Origin: Clostridiales bacterium
GTDB taxonomy: Bacteria; Bacillota; Clostridia; Lachnospirales; Lachnospiraceae
DNA: 64,000 bases
Direction: 5' to 3'
Assembly: GCA_018372435.1 (NCBI GenBank)
Contig: JAHAJA010000014.1
Span: forward strand, 1 to 64,000
Part shown: positions 45,741-55,189 of the stretch, piece by piece
How the letters are laid out: each line of letters starts with the position of its first letter
Numbering within the stretch: the first letter of the stretch is position 1
Notes under the pieces: generated by a model
The model's database searches: none
What the model was told of the DNA's origin: nothing
Seen by the model: the letters and a program-made list of their open reading frames with translations, nothing else
Translations under genes and position numbers: made by a program

Positions 45741-46955
45741 TTAATGTCGAGTATATCTTCTTAAGACAGGCAATATTGCGCTTAGCTGTTCTATTGCAAA
45801 ATCAATCTCTTCTTTTGTCGTATTAACCGAGAAACTAAATCGAATCGTTGAATCTAACAATTCTTTCTTAACCCCAATTGCACGTAAAGTACCACTTAGC
45901 CCTGGATGATTAGACGCACACGCGGAACCAGATGATATATAAACGCCTTTATCCTCAAGAGAATGTAGTAATACTTCGCTTCGGACTCCGTCAAAACTTA
46001 CGCTAACAATATGAGGCGCTGTCTCCTGTAGCGTAGGAAGATCTACCGCATTCACTGTAGTTCCTTCAAGCTTCCGAATTTCATCTATAAAATACTGCTT
46101 TAACTCATATAGGTTTGCTATCTTATCATCATGGTTCGTATAGATTTCTTCTACCGCTTTACCTAAACCTGCAATTCCTGGTACATTCTCTGTACCAGAA
46201 CGCATGCCTTTTTGTTGTTCTCCACCATAGATGATCGGTTTGATCTTCACTTTATCTCTAATATATAAGAAACCAACACCCTTAGGTCCATGAATCTTAT
46301 GGCCACTTACAGACATCAAATCAATACCAAGGCGTTTCGGAAAGATTTTGAACTTACCAAAGGCTTGTATTGCATCAACATGGAATAATGTATTAGCATT
46401 CTTTGATTTAATTAGCTTAGAAATCGCCTCTATATCTTCAACTGCACCAACTTCATTATTCACATACATAATGGAAACCAAGATCGTATCAGGACGAATT
46501 GCCGCTTCTAATTTATCCATTCTCACCTTACCATTACCATCAACTGGAAGATATGTCACTTCGTATCCACAATCCTCCAGAAAAATAAGAGGGTTATGCA
46601 CAGAAGGATGTTCTATGTTGGTTGTAATAATATGTTTACCCGTTCTATTGTTCGCTAAAGCGGTACCAATGAGTGCCATATTATTGGACTCTGTACCACC
46701 AGAAGTAAATACGATTTCTTTCGCATCAACTTTAAGGTTTTTGGCAATTATATTCTTAGCGTTTATTATATATTTTTCTGCATTTATACCTTTTGCATGC
46801 ATGGAAGATGGATTTCCATAATCTACTTCAAGTGTTTGCATCATAATATCGCGCACACTGTCAAACACTCTTGTCGTAGCAGCATTATCCAGATAGGCTT
46901 GCTTATCTTGGTAAGCTTGCTTATCTTGGTGTTTTTCATTTACTTGTGTATCCAT
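45741..46955 (-). CDS. Cysteine desulfurase (NifS/IscS-like, ThiI partner)
   Basis: 404 residues. PLP enzyme taking sulfur from cysteine. YLDNAATTRV at the start, PLP Lys in SVSGHKIHGPKGVGFLYI, and catalytic Cys in SSGSACASNHPGLSGTLRAI. Located just upstream of thiI, like Bacillus nifZ-thiI. The N terminus carries an in-frame duplication, DKQAYQDKQAYLDNAA, an 18-base tandem repeat in DNA. The AAAGGAG site lies 15 bases before the ATG, unusually far. Confidence 0.92.
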   Translation of the reverse strand: MDTQVNEKHQDKQAYQDKQAYLDNAATTRVFDSVRDIMMQTLEVDYGNPSSMHAKGINAEKYIINAKNIIAKNLKVDAKEIVFTSGGTESNNMALIGTALANNRTGKHIITTNIEHPSVHNPLIFLEDCGYEVTYLPVDGNGKVRMDKLEAAIRPDTILVSIMYVNNEVGAVEDIEAISKLIKSKNANTLFHVDAIQAFGKFKIFPKRLGIDLMSVSGHKIHGPKGVGFLYIRDKVKIKPIIYGGEQQKGMRSGTENVPGIAGLGKAVEEIYTNHDDKIANLYELKQYFIDEIRKLEGTTVNAVDLPTLQETAPHIVSVSFDGVRSEVLLHSLEDKGVYISSGSACASNHPGLSGTLRAIGVKKELLDSTIRFSFSVNTTKEEIDFAIEQLSAILPVLRRYTRH

Positions 46956-47018
46956 AATCTAATAAACTTACTCCTTTCCCTTTTATAACTTATTTCGCAA
47001 TTGTCTGTCAATGGTTTG

Positions 47019-47200
47019 AATGTCAAAAACCTCTCGTAAAACTTGCCTTCGTCAATTTACACATATAAAACTTTACTCATGTTATGTCGAACATAGTTCG
47101 ATGAGCAATTATATGAAGTCGTTGGTACTTAGGCTCTGTATTCTAGAGCCTTATGTATCACTACGAGCTTCAACGGGGCGATTTTTGACACTCTAACCCT
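47019..47200. repeat. Family A repeat, copy with shortened right arm
   Basis: Shares a 30-base identical block (47113-47142, equal to 14741-14770) with the element at 14641, plus TTGCCTTCGTCAATTTACAC, AACATAGTTCGATGAGCAA and the central AGGCTCTGTATTCTAGAGCC hairpin. Edges TGTCAAAAA and TTTTTGACA are kept, but the right half is about 90 bases shorter. Lies between the desulfurase and rsmE genes. Confidence 0.85.
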
Positions 47201-47202
47201 GT

Positions 47203-47940
47203 CTATTCAAGTTCAAACATTAATACTGACAAAATTGTTAAACCTGCTGTCTCTGTTCGTAAAATTCTCCTACCTAAAGTAATAGGTTTTATTTCTGATT
47301 CCATCGCATAGGCAACTTCATCATCTTCAAATCCACCTTCTGGTCCAATAAATACAGCAACCGATTTTTTGCCATGTACTTCTTTGATAATTTTCTTTGT
47401 TTCTTCCATCCCTTCAGCATGTTCAAATGGAAGCACTTTATATTCCATCTCTTTTGCCATAGAAATAGCGTCCTTGTATGACATAACTGGAACAACCTCT
47501 GGTATAATCCCCCTGCCAGACTGTTTTGCAGCGCTAGTTGCAATGGATTGCCAACGCTCTAGCTTCTTTTGCTCCTTCTTCTTATCATCAAGCTTAACAA
47601 CGCTTCGCTTCATCATAACTGGAACGATTTGATATACACCTAACTCAACTGCTTTTTGTATGATCAATTCCATCTTATCCTTCTTAGGAAGGCCTTGGAA
47701 TAGATAAATCTTAGCAGGTAGTTCCGTCTGCGTATCTTCCGCTTTAACAATCTTTGCTTGTATGAATTCACTTGACAAAGTATCAATCGTACAATGATAG
47801 TCCATACCTTGTCCATCACATAGAATCATTGCTTCTCCTATCTTCATCCGAAGCACATTCTTAATATGATTCACATCAGCCCCCTCAATTGTTATATACT
47901 CATCATGAATCTGATTTTGTTCTATATAAAATCGGTACAT
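47203..47940 (-). CDS. rsmE: 16S rRNA (uracil-1498-N3)-methyltransferase
   Basis: 245 residues, SPOUT-class methyltransferase modifying U1498 of 16S rRNA. Recognised from HIKNVLRMKIGEAMILCDG, KKDKMELIIQKAVELGV, VFIGPEGGFEDDEV and LGRRILRTETAGLTIL, which form the trefoil-knot SAM site. SD AAAGGAG, ATG. Follows prmA as in many Firmicutes; the family B repeat lies between the two. Confidence 0.94.
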   Translation of the reverse strand: MYRFYIEQNQIHDEYITIEGADVNHIKNVLRMKIGEAMILCDGQGMDYHCTIDTLSSEFIQAKIVKAEDTQTELPAKIYLFQGLPKKDKMELIIQKAVELGVYQIVPVMMKRSVVKLDDKKKEQKKLERWQSIATSAAKQSGRGIIPEVVPVMSYKDAISMAKEMEYKVLPFEHAEGMEETKKIIKEVHGKKSVAVFIGPEGGFEDDEVAYAMESEIKPITLGRRILRTETAGLTILSVLMFELE

Positions 47941-47984
47941 ATCCGTGATTGGCTCCTTTCATCTATATATTTATCAAAAACAAA

Positions 47985-48143
47985 AGCCATTTAATGTTAC
48001 GCGTACTAATTGATAAATCCTTGCAAAACTCTTATAAACTTTAAGTGCTGCTTATCTGCCATACAAGTAGCGTATTTTGTGTCATTGAATGGCAGATAAG
48101 AAGCATAATGGACACCGTAAATGAGTCTTGCATTATTCAATTC
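47985..48143. repeat. Structured repeat, family B copy 3
   Basis: GCTGCTTATCTGCCAT (48047-48062) pairs with ATGGCAGATAAGAAGC (48089-48104) at 15 of 16 positions, and TGCAAAACTC further out pairs with GAGTCTTGCA. The loop holds GTAGCGTATTTTGTGTCA (48067-48084), the core shared with copies at 8747 and 36662. The 15-base block TGCAAAACTCTTATA is identical to one in copy 1. Confidence 0.75.
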
Positions 48144-48144
48144 T

Positions 48145-49098
48145 CTATTTTTTTGCAACGAAGGATACCCATTCGCCCATCTCATTTTCTTCAATAATAG
48201 TAAATCCGTTCTTCTCAATCGCTTCTTTTACTTCATAGCGTTTCATATTAATAATTCCAGATGTGATATATAATCCGTCTTTCTTCAAGTGCTTTCCGAT
48301 TTCTGTAGATAATGGAATAATTACATCTGCAAGGATATTCGCAACAACAATATCGTATTTTTCCATTCCCACTTCTTCTTGAAGTGTTTGATCATCAATT
48401 ATATTACCAATCTTAACAACAAACTCTTCTTCTGTAATTCCATTAACTTCGGCATTTTCATACATTGCATGAATTGCATTCGGATCAATATCCGTACCAA
48501 GGGCTGACTTTGCACCTAATTTCAATCCAATGATTGATAAAATCCCACTACCACTACCTACATCAAGTAGTACTGTTTCGTCAGTAATATATTTACGAAG
48601 GCCTTGAATACAAAGTTTTGTAGTCTCATGGCTCCCTGTACCAAAAGCGGTACCTGGGTCAATTTCTATAACTAAATCATTCTCGTTCTTCTCTTCTAGT
48701 GTCTCCCATGTTGGTTTAATAATAATATCGTCTGCAACACGGAATGGCTTCCAGTATTGTTTCCAATTGTTAATCCAGTCTTTATCTTCCGTCTCTGATA
48801 CGGCAATCTCCATATCGCCAACTTCAACGAAATCAGCTAGCTCTACAAGACCTTCTTTGACACTAGAAAGGATACTATCTTTATCTTCATCATCCGAGAT
48901 ATAGAAACTTACAATAGCCTTTCCGTCATCTTCTCCTAAGTCAGGTAAGATATCGATAAACATTTCCTTTTTCTCTTCTTCTGTGATAGGAACCTTGTCC
49001 TCAATCTCGATACCTTCAATACCAAGTTCGTCTAACATATTACTAACTAAATCAACAGCCTGTGTTGTTGTTTCTAATGCAAATTTAGTCCACTTCAC
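48145..49098 (-). CDS. prmA: Ribosomal protein L11 methyltransferase
   Basis: 317 residues. Methylates L11. Substrate-binding N-terminal domain (about 1-110, MKWTKFALETTTQAVDLVSN) followed by a SAM domain with DPGTAFGTGSHETTKLCI and LLDVGSGSGILSIIGLKLGA and the catalytic NILADVII. The start is a GTG 8 bases after GGAG. Next after dnaJ in the heat-shock gene series, though separated from it by about 600 bases. Confidence 0.94.
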   Translation of the reverse strand: MKWTKFALETTTQAVDLVSNMLDELGIEGIEIEDKVPITEEEKKEMFIDILPDLGEDDGKAIVSFYISDDEDKDSILSSVKEGLVELADFVEVGDMEIAVSETEDKDWINNWKQYWKPFRVADDIIIKPTWETLEEKNENDLVIEIDPGTAFGTGSHETTKLCIQGLRKYITDETVLLDVGSGSGILSIIGLKLGAKSALGTDIDPNAIHAMYENAEVNGITEEEFVVKIGNIIDDQTLQEEVGMEKYDIVVANILADVIIPLSTEIGKHLKKDGLYITSGIINMKRYEVKEAIEKNGFTIIEENEMGEWVSFVAKK

Positions 49099-49398
49099 TT
49101 TCTATTCTCCTTTTATTAACTGAATAACGTTAACCATTTGTATGTTAATATCTTAATCTATTTCCATTTATGAATGCAGATATTCAAGACTTAATCTGTA
49201 ACTAACGCATTTTAATACGATGTTTTATATTCGCCCAAATTAATATTATATCATAATACATAGTATAGTGTCAAAATCTTAAAACTGCAACTGGATATCA
49301 CTCCTGTATTGTTATTTTTCACAGAATATAATATATTCAAGAGCAAATTTATCCCATAATTCCTTATACTCTTCGTAATATTTTGTCTATTTTTTCAC

Positions 49399-49426
49399 TT
49401 GAATTAAATTACCAAAGTATTATACT
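49399..49426 (+). promoter_or_regulatory. Promoter of the 41-residue gene
   Basis: TTGAAT, 16 bases, TATACT, placed 55 to 82 bases before the ATG. The rest of 49099-49398 shows nothing else that I can name. Confidence 0.5.
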
Positions 49427-49480
49427 TAGAGTCGTTAAGATTTTTAAAACTTTTGTTTTTAGTTGAAAGGATGGTTCAAT

Positions 49481-49606
49481 ATGAAGGGAAAAAACGCTAA
49501 AAAACCAGCAAGTTCAAAAGTACATGATGTAGTTTCAGACGAGCCTCAAAGTACAGTGACTCCAAATAAGAAACATCACAAAAAACCTAAAAAACAATAT
49601 TTATAA
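49481..49606 (+). CDS. Small Lys/His-rich protein, 41 residues
   Basis: Begins MKGKNAKKPASSKVHDVVSD and ends KKHHKKPKKQYL; 14 lysines and four histidines, pI clearly very basic. AAGGATGG site before the ATG, a sigma-A type promoter upstream and a strong terminator 40 bases after the stop, so it has the parts of a complete gene. It is on the opposite strand to everything around it. No homologue recognised; a nucleic-acid or spore-core role is conceivable but unproven. Confidence 0.6.
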   Translation: MKGKNAKKPASSKVHDVVSDEPQSTVTPNKKHHKKPKKQYL

Positions 49607-49641
49607 AATTATGAGTGATGCAACAAAAACCACCAAATTAC

Positions 49642-49690
49642 AAAAAACGAAGAGTCAATCTTAATTATCAAGATTGACTCTTCGTTTTTT
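49642..49690. terminator. Strong bidirectional terminator
   Basis: Perfect 21 bp arms (49642-49662 and 49670-49690) with a seven-base loop, A6 on one side and T6 on the other. It serves both the small gene and dnaJ. Confidence 0.95.
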
Positions 49691-49700
49691 ATTTAACTAT

Positions 49701-50867
49701 TTATTTATTAAACCAGCCTTTTTTCTTGCTTTTATCTTTATCTTTTTCTTCATGCTCAGTTGCTTCAACAGCATCTGCTTTTTTGCCTGTTAGTGATTCA
49801 TCAAATTTTTGTAACAATTCTTTTTGTTCTGCATTCAACTTCGTTGGTACTTGAACAACTAATGTTACATAATGGTCACCACGTACTTCCTTATTACGTA
49901 ATGTTGGAACACCTTTACCACGTAAACGAACTTTCGTATCTGTTTGCGTTCCAGCTTTTACTGTGTAATATACATCTCCATCAACCGTACTAATTCTTAC
50001 ATCTCCACCAAGCGCTGCTTGAGCAAAGGTAATTGGTGCTGTTGAATAGATATCATAATCTTGACGTTGGAAAATTGGGTGTCTACTTACTACAACTTCT
50101 ACAAGTAAATCCCCTCTTTCACCACCGTTAACACCTGGTTCTCCTTTTTCACGAATACGTACACTTTGACCATTATCAATACCAGCTGGGATAGAAACTT
50201 TGATTTTCTTTCTTCTACTGATATATCCTGTTCCATTACAGTCCGTACATTTGTCTTTAATAATCTTACCTGTTCCACGACAATCTGGACAGGCTTGAAC
50301 GTTTCTTACCACTCCGAATAATGATTGTTGCGTGAATACAACTTGACCCTTACCACCACATTTTGAACAGGTAGAAGCAGTTGTACCTGGTTTTGCACCA
50401 GTTCCATGACAAGTCTCACAATCATCTTTTAAGGTAAGATCTAATTCTTTCTCAACACCAAATACCGCTTCTTCGAAAGTAATTCTTACACTTGTACGGA
50501 TGTTTTGACCTTTCATTGGTCCATTGCTGCTACGTGAACGGCTTCTTCCACCACCGAAAATATCTCCAAAGATATCTCCGAAGATATCTCCCATATCCAT
50601 TCCATTAAAATCAAATCCGCCAGCTCCACCTGCTCCACCTTCGAAGGCTGCATGGCCAAATTGATCATATTGTCTCTTCTTATCAGGATCACTTAATACT
50701 GCATAAGCCTCTGAAGCTTCTTTGAACTTCGCCTCTGCTTCTTGATTTCCTGGATTTGTATCTGGATGATATTTTTTTGCCAGTACACGATATGCTTTCT
50801 TAATCTCTGCATCGGTCGCTGACTTACCCACGCCAAGGACCTCATAATAATCTCTTTTATCTGCCAT
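49701..50867 (-). CDS. dnaJ: Chaperone protein DnaJ
   Basis: 388 residues from the ATG at 50867 (SD AGGAG); the ORF runs on to 50981 without a site. J domain 1-70 with YHPDTNPG (the HPD switch), a Gly/Phe-rich linker including GGAGGAGGFDFNGMD, and four zinc-finger repeats CETCHGTG, CSKCGGKG, CPDCRGTG and CTDCNGTG. C-terminal client-binding domains follow, then a Lys-rich tail. Co-chaperone of DnaK, last gene of the operon. Confidence 0.95.
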   Translation of the reverse strand: MADKRDYYEVLGVGKSATDAEIKKAYRVLAKKYHPDTNPGNQEAEAKFKEASEAYAVLSDPDKKRQYDQFGHAAFEGGAGGAGGFDFNGMDMGDIFGDIFGDIFGGGRSRSRSSNGPMKGQNIRTSVRITFEEAVFGVEKELDLTLKDDCETCHGTGAKPGTTASTCSKCGGKGQVVFTQQSLFGVVRNVQACPDCRGTGKIIKDKCTDCNGTGYISRRKKIKVSIPAGIDNGQSVRIREKGEPGVNGGERGDLLVEVVVSRHPIFQRQDYDIYSTAPITFAQAALGGDVRISTVDGDVYYTVKAGTQTDTKVRLRGKGVPTLRNKEVRGDHYVTLVVQVPTKLNAEQKELLQKFDESLTGKKADAVEATEHEEKDKDKSKKKGWFNK

Positions 50868-50996
50868 ACTATATCTCCTAACTGTCGCAAACACACATTG
50901 ATAGATTCCGTATGCAATTATCCTTATTGTGTCTGCAAATTTCGATCTACTTAAACACTTTCCTATCCTAATTTTATACAATTGCCATGTATAATA

Positions 50997-51025
50997 ATAG
51001 GCAGCCTAATCATTAGACCGCCTAT
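50997..51025 (-). terminator. Hairpin between dnaK and dnaJ
   Basis: ATAGGCAGCCTAAT and ATTAGACCGCCTAT pair at 12 of 14 positions around one base. A TATTATTAT tail follows on the minus strand, so partial termination or RNA processing is possible. Confidence 0.5.
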
Positions 51026-51107
51026 CTTTTTGCTTCGGGACGGACCCATAAGCCTTATAATACTGAAATTTCCGACGTTCGTCAAGCAAAAATTATCACA
51101 CTTTAGC

Positions 51108-52970
51108 TTAGACTTCTCTATAATCTCCGTCTACTACATCATCTGCTTGATATGAATCTGTAGTAGCTCCAGCACCTGACATATCAGGACCTGCTCCAGC
51201 AGCACCACCAGCTTGTTCATATAACTTAGCAAATAAGTTTTGAGCACTTGTCATTAATTTTTCTTTTGCTGCTTTGATATCTGCAACTTCGCCTTCTGAC
51301 ATAACTTCTGGATTGCTCTTTTCGATTAATTCTTTTAAGTGAGCTAAATCAGCCTCTACTGCTGCTTTATCGTTAGCATCTAATTTATCTCCTGCTTCTT
51401 CCATGGCTTTTTCAGTTTGGAATACCATAGCATCTGCATCGTTACGAGTATCTATAGCTTCTTTACGAGCTTTATCTTGTGCTTCGAATTCAGCAGCTTC
51501 TTTTACTGCTTTTTCGATATCTGAATCTGACATGTTAGAACCAGCAGTAATTGTAATGTGTTGTTCTGCACCAGTTCCTAAATCTTTTGCAGATACGTTT
51601 ACGATACCATTAGCATCGATATCGAATGTAACTTCGATTTGAGGAACGCCTCTTCTTGCTGGAGCAATACCATCAAGTCTGAATTGTCCAAGTGATTTGT
51701 TATCTTTAGCAAATTGTCTTTCACCTTGAACTACGTTAATATCAACTGCTGTTTGGTTATCAGCTGCTGTAGAGAAGATTTGGCTCTTCTTAGTTGGGAT
51801 AGTAGTATTTCTTTCAATTAATTTAGTAGCGATACCACCCATAGTTTCGATTGATAATGATAATGGAGTAACATCAAGTAATAGGATATCTCCTGCACCA
51901 GCATCTCCTGCTAATTTACCACCTTGGATAGAAGCACCAAGAGCAACACATTCATCTGGGTTAAGTGATTTACTTGCTTCTTTACCAGTTATTTGTTTTA
52001 CTTTATCTTGAACAGCTGGGATTCTTGTAGAACCACCAACTAATAATACTTGACCTAATTCACTTGCAGTTATACCAGCATCACGAAGTGCGTTTTGAAC
52101 TGGTGTTGCAGTTCTTTCTACTAAATCATGAGTTAACTCATCGAATTTAGCACGAGTTAAGTTCATATCAAAGTGTTTTGGACCTTCTGCTGTAGCAGTG
52201 ATGAATGGTAAGTTAATGTTTGTTGTTGTAGCTGATGATAATTCTTTCTTAGCTTTTTCAGCAGCTTCTTTTAATCTTTGAAGAGCCATCTTATCTGTAG
52301 ATAAGTCAACACCTTCTGCTTTTTTGAATTCATCAATCATGTATCTTGTGATTCTATCATCGAAATCATCACCACCAAGTCTGTTATCACCACTAGTAGC
52401 TAATACTTCGATAACACCGTCACCAATTTCAATGATAGATACGTCGAATGTACCACCACCTAAATCGTATACCATGATTTTTTGCTCATGCTCGTTATCA
52501 AGACCATATGCTAAAGCTGCAGCTGTTGGCTCGTTGATAATACGTTTTACATCAAGACCAGCGATTTTACCAGCATCTTTAGTTGCTTGTCTTTGAGCAT
52601 CATTGAAATATGCAGGAACAGTGATAACAGCTTCTGTTACTTTTTCTCCTAAGTAGCTTTCAGCATCAGCTTTTAATTTTTGAAGTACCATAGCAGAGAT
52701 TTCTTGTGGCGAATACTTTTTATCATCGATAGATACTTTAAATTCTGTACCCATGTGTCTCTTAATTGAAGAGATTGTTTTATCCGAATTTGTTACAGCT
52801 TGACGTTTTGCAGGTTCACCAACTAATCTTTCTCCAGTTTTTGTGAATGCAACAACAGATGGAGTTGTTCTAGCGCCTTCAGCGTTAGCAATAACAACTG
52901 GTTTTCCACCTTCCATAACAGCTACACATGAATTTGTTGTACCTAAATCAATACCAATAATTTTACTCAT
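51108..52970 (-). CDS. dnaK: Chaperone protein DnaK (Hsp70)
   Basis: 620 residues, full length. ATPase domain with GIDLGTTNSCVAVMEGG, the phosphate-2 motif VYDLGGGTFDVS and VLLVGGSTRIPAV; substrate domain with DVTPLSLSIETMGG and the helical lid ending in GGAAGAGPDMSGAGATT and EV-type acidic C terminus. SD AGGAGG, ATG. Middle gene of hrcA-grpE-dnaK-dnaJ. Confidence 0.96.
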   Translation of the reverse strand: MSKIIGIDLGTTNSCVAVMEGGKPVVIANAEGARTTPSVVAFTKTGERLVGEPAKRQAVTNSDKTISSIKRHMGTEFKVSIDDKKYSPQEISAMVLQKLKADAESYLGEKVTEAVITVPAYFNDAQRQATKDAGKIAGLDVKRIINEPTAAALAYGLDNEHEQKIMVYDLGGGTFDVSIIEIGDGVIEVLATSGDNRLGGDDFDDRITRYMIDEFKKAEGVDLSTDKMALQRLKEAAEKAKKELSSATTTNINLPFITATAEGPKHFDMNLTRAKFDELTHDLVERTATPVQNALRDAGITASELGQVLLVGGSTRIPAVQDKVKQITGKEASKSLNPDECVALGASIQGGKLAGDAGAGDILLLDVTPLSLSIETMGGIATKLIERNTTIPTKKSQIFSTAADNQTAVDINVVQGERQFAKDNKSLGQFRLDGIAPARRGVPQIEVTFDIDANGIVNVSAKDLGTGAEQHITITAGSNMSDSDIEKAVKEAAEFEAQDKARKEAIDTRNDADAMVFQTEKAMEEAGDKLDANDKAAVEADLAHLKELIEKSNPEVMSEGEVADIKAAKEKLMTSAQNLFAKLYEQAGGAAGAGPDMSGAGATTDSYQADDVVDGDYREV

Positions 52971-53032
52971 AATTAATTCCTCCTAATATAATCAATTCAC
53001 ACAGATAATAGTTTACGTAATTTTCAATATAT

Positions 53033-53647
53033 TTAATTAACAACTTTAACCATACTGTGACGAACTACAGTTTCTTTATATTTATATCCTTTTTGAAATT
53101 CATCGGATATGATGTTTTCACCAAAATTTTCATCTTCTGCATGCATTACTGCATTATGAAGATTTGGATCGAATTCTTTACCTACTGCGTCAATTGCAGA
53201 TACTCCTGCTTCTTCTAATGATGTAACCATTTGTTTGTAAATCTTTTCGATTCCTTGTGCGAATGCACCTTCTTTTTCTTCTTCACTAATTGCGCCAAGA
53301 CCTCTTTCGAAGTTATCAACAACAGGAAGAATCTTCTCAATGATACTCTTAGCGCCGATTTCAAACATTTGTGCTTTTTCTTTCTCAGAACGCTTTCTAA
53401 AGTTCTCAAATTCTGCCATCTGACGCATTAATCTATCTTTTAATTCATCAATTTCTGCATCTTTTTTATCCTTCTTTTCTTTTTTATCTTTCTTAAAGAA
53501 GGATTTTGATGACTTCCCTGTACTTTCATCACTTTCTACCATTTCTTCTTCAACAGCTACTTCTTCTGTATCTTCTACTGTACCTTCTACAGTTTCTTCT
53601 GCTGTTTCTTGATCCAATACATCTTCCATCTTTTCTTGACCAGTCAC
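53033..53647 (-). CDS. grpE: Nucleotide exchange factor GrpE
   Basis: 204 residues. Acidic N-terminal tail, a Lys-rich stretch, then the long coiled coil (DELKDRLMRQMAEFENFRKR) and the beta domain with GVSAIDAVGKEFDPNLHNAVM and YKETVVRHSMVKVVN. The start is a GTG at 53647, 10 bases after AAAGGTGG; the ATG seven codons on lacks a site. Exchange factor for DnaK. Confidence 0.94.
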   Translation of the reverse strand: MTGQEKMEDVLDQETAEETVEGTVEDTEEVAVEEEMVESDESTGKSSKSFFKKDKKEKKDKKDAEIDELKDRLMRQMAEFENFRKRSEKEKAQMFEIGAKSIIEKILPVVDNFERGLGAISEEEKEGAFAQGIEKIYKQMVTSLEEAGVSAIDAVGKEFDPNLHNAVMHAEDENFGENIISDEFQKGYKYKETVVRHSMVKVVN

Positions 53648-53682
53648 TTTTCGACTACCACCTTTCCTCTAATCGGATATTA

Positions 53683-54711
53683 CTACTTTTTTTTGAATAT
53701 ATCATCGAGCTGACTCATCATATTCTGGAGAGTTCCTACTACTCGCTCATAATCCATACGTTTTGGACCGATAATTCCAACCTTGCCATAGACACCTTCT
53801 TCTATCTCATAGGTTGCTGTTACCACAGAGCAATCTTTCATCGACTCAATTGGAGTTTCATCACCGATATATACTTGAATACCACGATTTTCTTTATCTT
53901 CTCTCTTATCTGTAATTAAATCTGTTAGAAGCTTCTTCTCTTCGAATGCATAGAGAAGTTCAGAAGCTTTCTGTGTATCACTCAGTTCCGGATATTTTAG
54001 AATGTTCGTTGCACCACTTGTATATATCTCAAGTGCATCCTCTTCATTAATTGCCTCAGCAACTGCATCTAAGATGTCACTTACAAGACTTCCATATGCT
54101 CCTGCTTGTTCTTTCATCTTTTGGATCACGGATAGATTAATATCAGTAATATCCAAACCTTGAAGAAATGTATTCAATAATATATTTAATTTCAGAATCA
54201 TTTCTTTTTCTATTATTTGCGTTGAAGTTATGAACTTGTTCTTAGCAATGTTACCCTCTAAAACGATAACAAGAAGAATCTGCTCTTCATCAACTTCACT
54301 TAATTGTACGAACTTCACTTTTCTGTGTCGATACTGTGGTGTTGTTACCATAGTAGCGTAGTTCGTATTCTGTGCCAACATCTTGGCAACTTGTTGCAAT
54401 AGAAGTTCCATCTTATCAGCTTTTTCAATTAGGATCTCCTTCATGCTTTGGACTTCCTGTTCCTTATCCTCCATCAAGGTATCAACATATAATCGATAAC
54501 CTTTATCAGAAGGAATTCTACCAGCGGAAGTATGCGGTTGAATAATATAACCTAATTCTTCTAGGTCTGACATCTCGTTACGGATGGTTGCAGAGCTTAG
54601 ATTCAAATCGGTATATTTTGATATCGTTCTTGATCCAACCGGCTCACCCGTCTCTAGATAGGTACGAATGATTGCATGCAATATCTTCCACTTTCTATCA
54701 TCAAGCTGCAC
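53683..54711 (-). CDS. hrcA: Heat-inducible repressor HrcA
   Basis: 342 residues, full length. Winged helix at the start (RKWKILHAIIRTYLETGEPVGSRTI, SSATIRNEMSDLEELGYI) and a GAF-like dimer domain. The start is a GTG after AAAGGAG. Represses its own operon by binding the CIRCE element upstream, and needs GroE for activity in Bacillus. Confidence 0.95.
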   Translation of the reverse strand: MQLDDRKWKILHAIIRTYLETGEPVGSRTISKYTDLNLSSATIRNEMSDLEELGYIIQPHTSAGRIPSDKGYRLYVDTLMEDKEQEVQSMKEILIEKADKMELLLQQVAKMLAQNTNYATMVTTPQYRHRKVKFVQLSEVDEEQILLVIVLEGNIAKNKFITSTQIIEKEMILKLNILLNTFLQGLDITDINLSVIQKMKEQAGAYGSLVSDILDAVAEAINEEDALEIYTSGATNILKYPELSDTQKASELLYAFEEKKLLTDLITDKREDKENRGIQVYIGDETPIESMKDCSVVTATYEIEEGVYGKVGIIGPKRMDYERVVGTLQNMMSQLDDIFKKK

Positions 54712-54763
54712 CAGACCACTCCTTTCTTATTATATTCAATAAGATTTATTAGGTTATTGATTG

Positions 54764-54790
54764 TTAGCACTCATTGATGGAGAGTGCTAA
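54764..54790 (-). promoter_or_regulatory. CIRCE operator
   Basis: TTAGCACTC, nine bases, GAGTGCTAA: a perfect match to the HrcA operator. It lies 53 bases before the hrcA start and controls the whole heat-shock operon. Confidence 0.97.
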
Positions 54791-54917
54791 TATCTTTACA
54801 AATAACATAGCACTAAGAAATTATTTTGTCAAGAATATTTTTAAATTTTTTTAAAGTATTCTTTGCTCACGATGAAACTACATGTAAATTAAATACATAT
54901 TCTTTAGTTATATTTAT

Positions 54918-55154
54918 TTACGAAGCATTATTTTCTGCGAACTGACTATTATATAGAGCTGTATATAATCCATCTTCTTTTAAAAGATCATTGTGAGTAC
55001 CAACTTCCTTACTATCCCCCTCTTGCATATAGATAATCATATCTGCATCTTTAATAGTAGATAGTCTATGAGCTATTACAAAGCTTGTTCGACCTTTCAT
55101 TAAGGTTTCCATTGCCTGCTGAATAAGAACTTCCGTACGGGTTAGCTTTAGCAT
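54918..55154 (-). pseudogene. C-terminal fragment of an ABC exporter ATPase
   Basis: 78 codons corresponding to the end of a multidrug ABC exporter: TRTEVLIQQAMETLMKGRTS, then the switch His in FVIAHRLSTIKDADMII and GTHNDLLKEDGLYTALYNSQF. The Walker motifs, signature and membrane domain are absent. The homology breaks off at the TRTE codons, where an unrelated palindromic stretch GTTAGC...GCTAAC begins. It resembles, but is not identical to, the end of the 5129-6907 protein. Remnant of a deleted gene. Confidence 0.8.
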
Positions 55155-55189
55155 ACGCTAACCAGCATGCTAATAGCTCTTTATAAATT

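Noticed and set aside
46348..46821. 157-codon plus-strand ORF
   Set aside because: Antisense to the cysteine desulfurase, with no recognisable domain.
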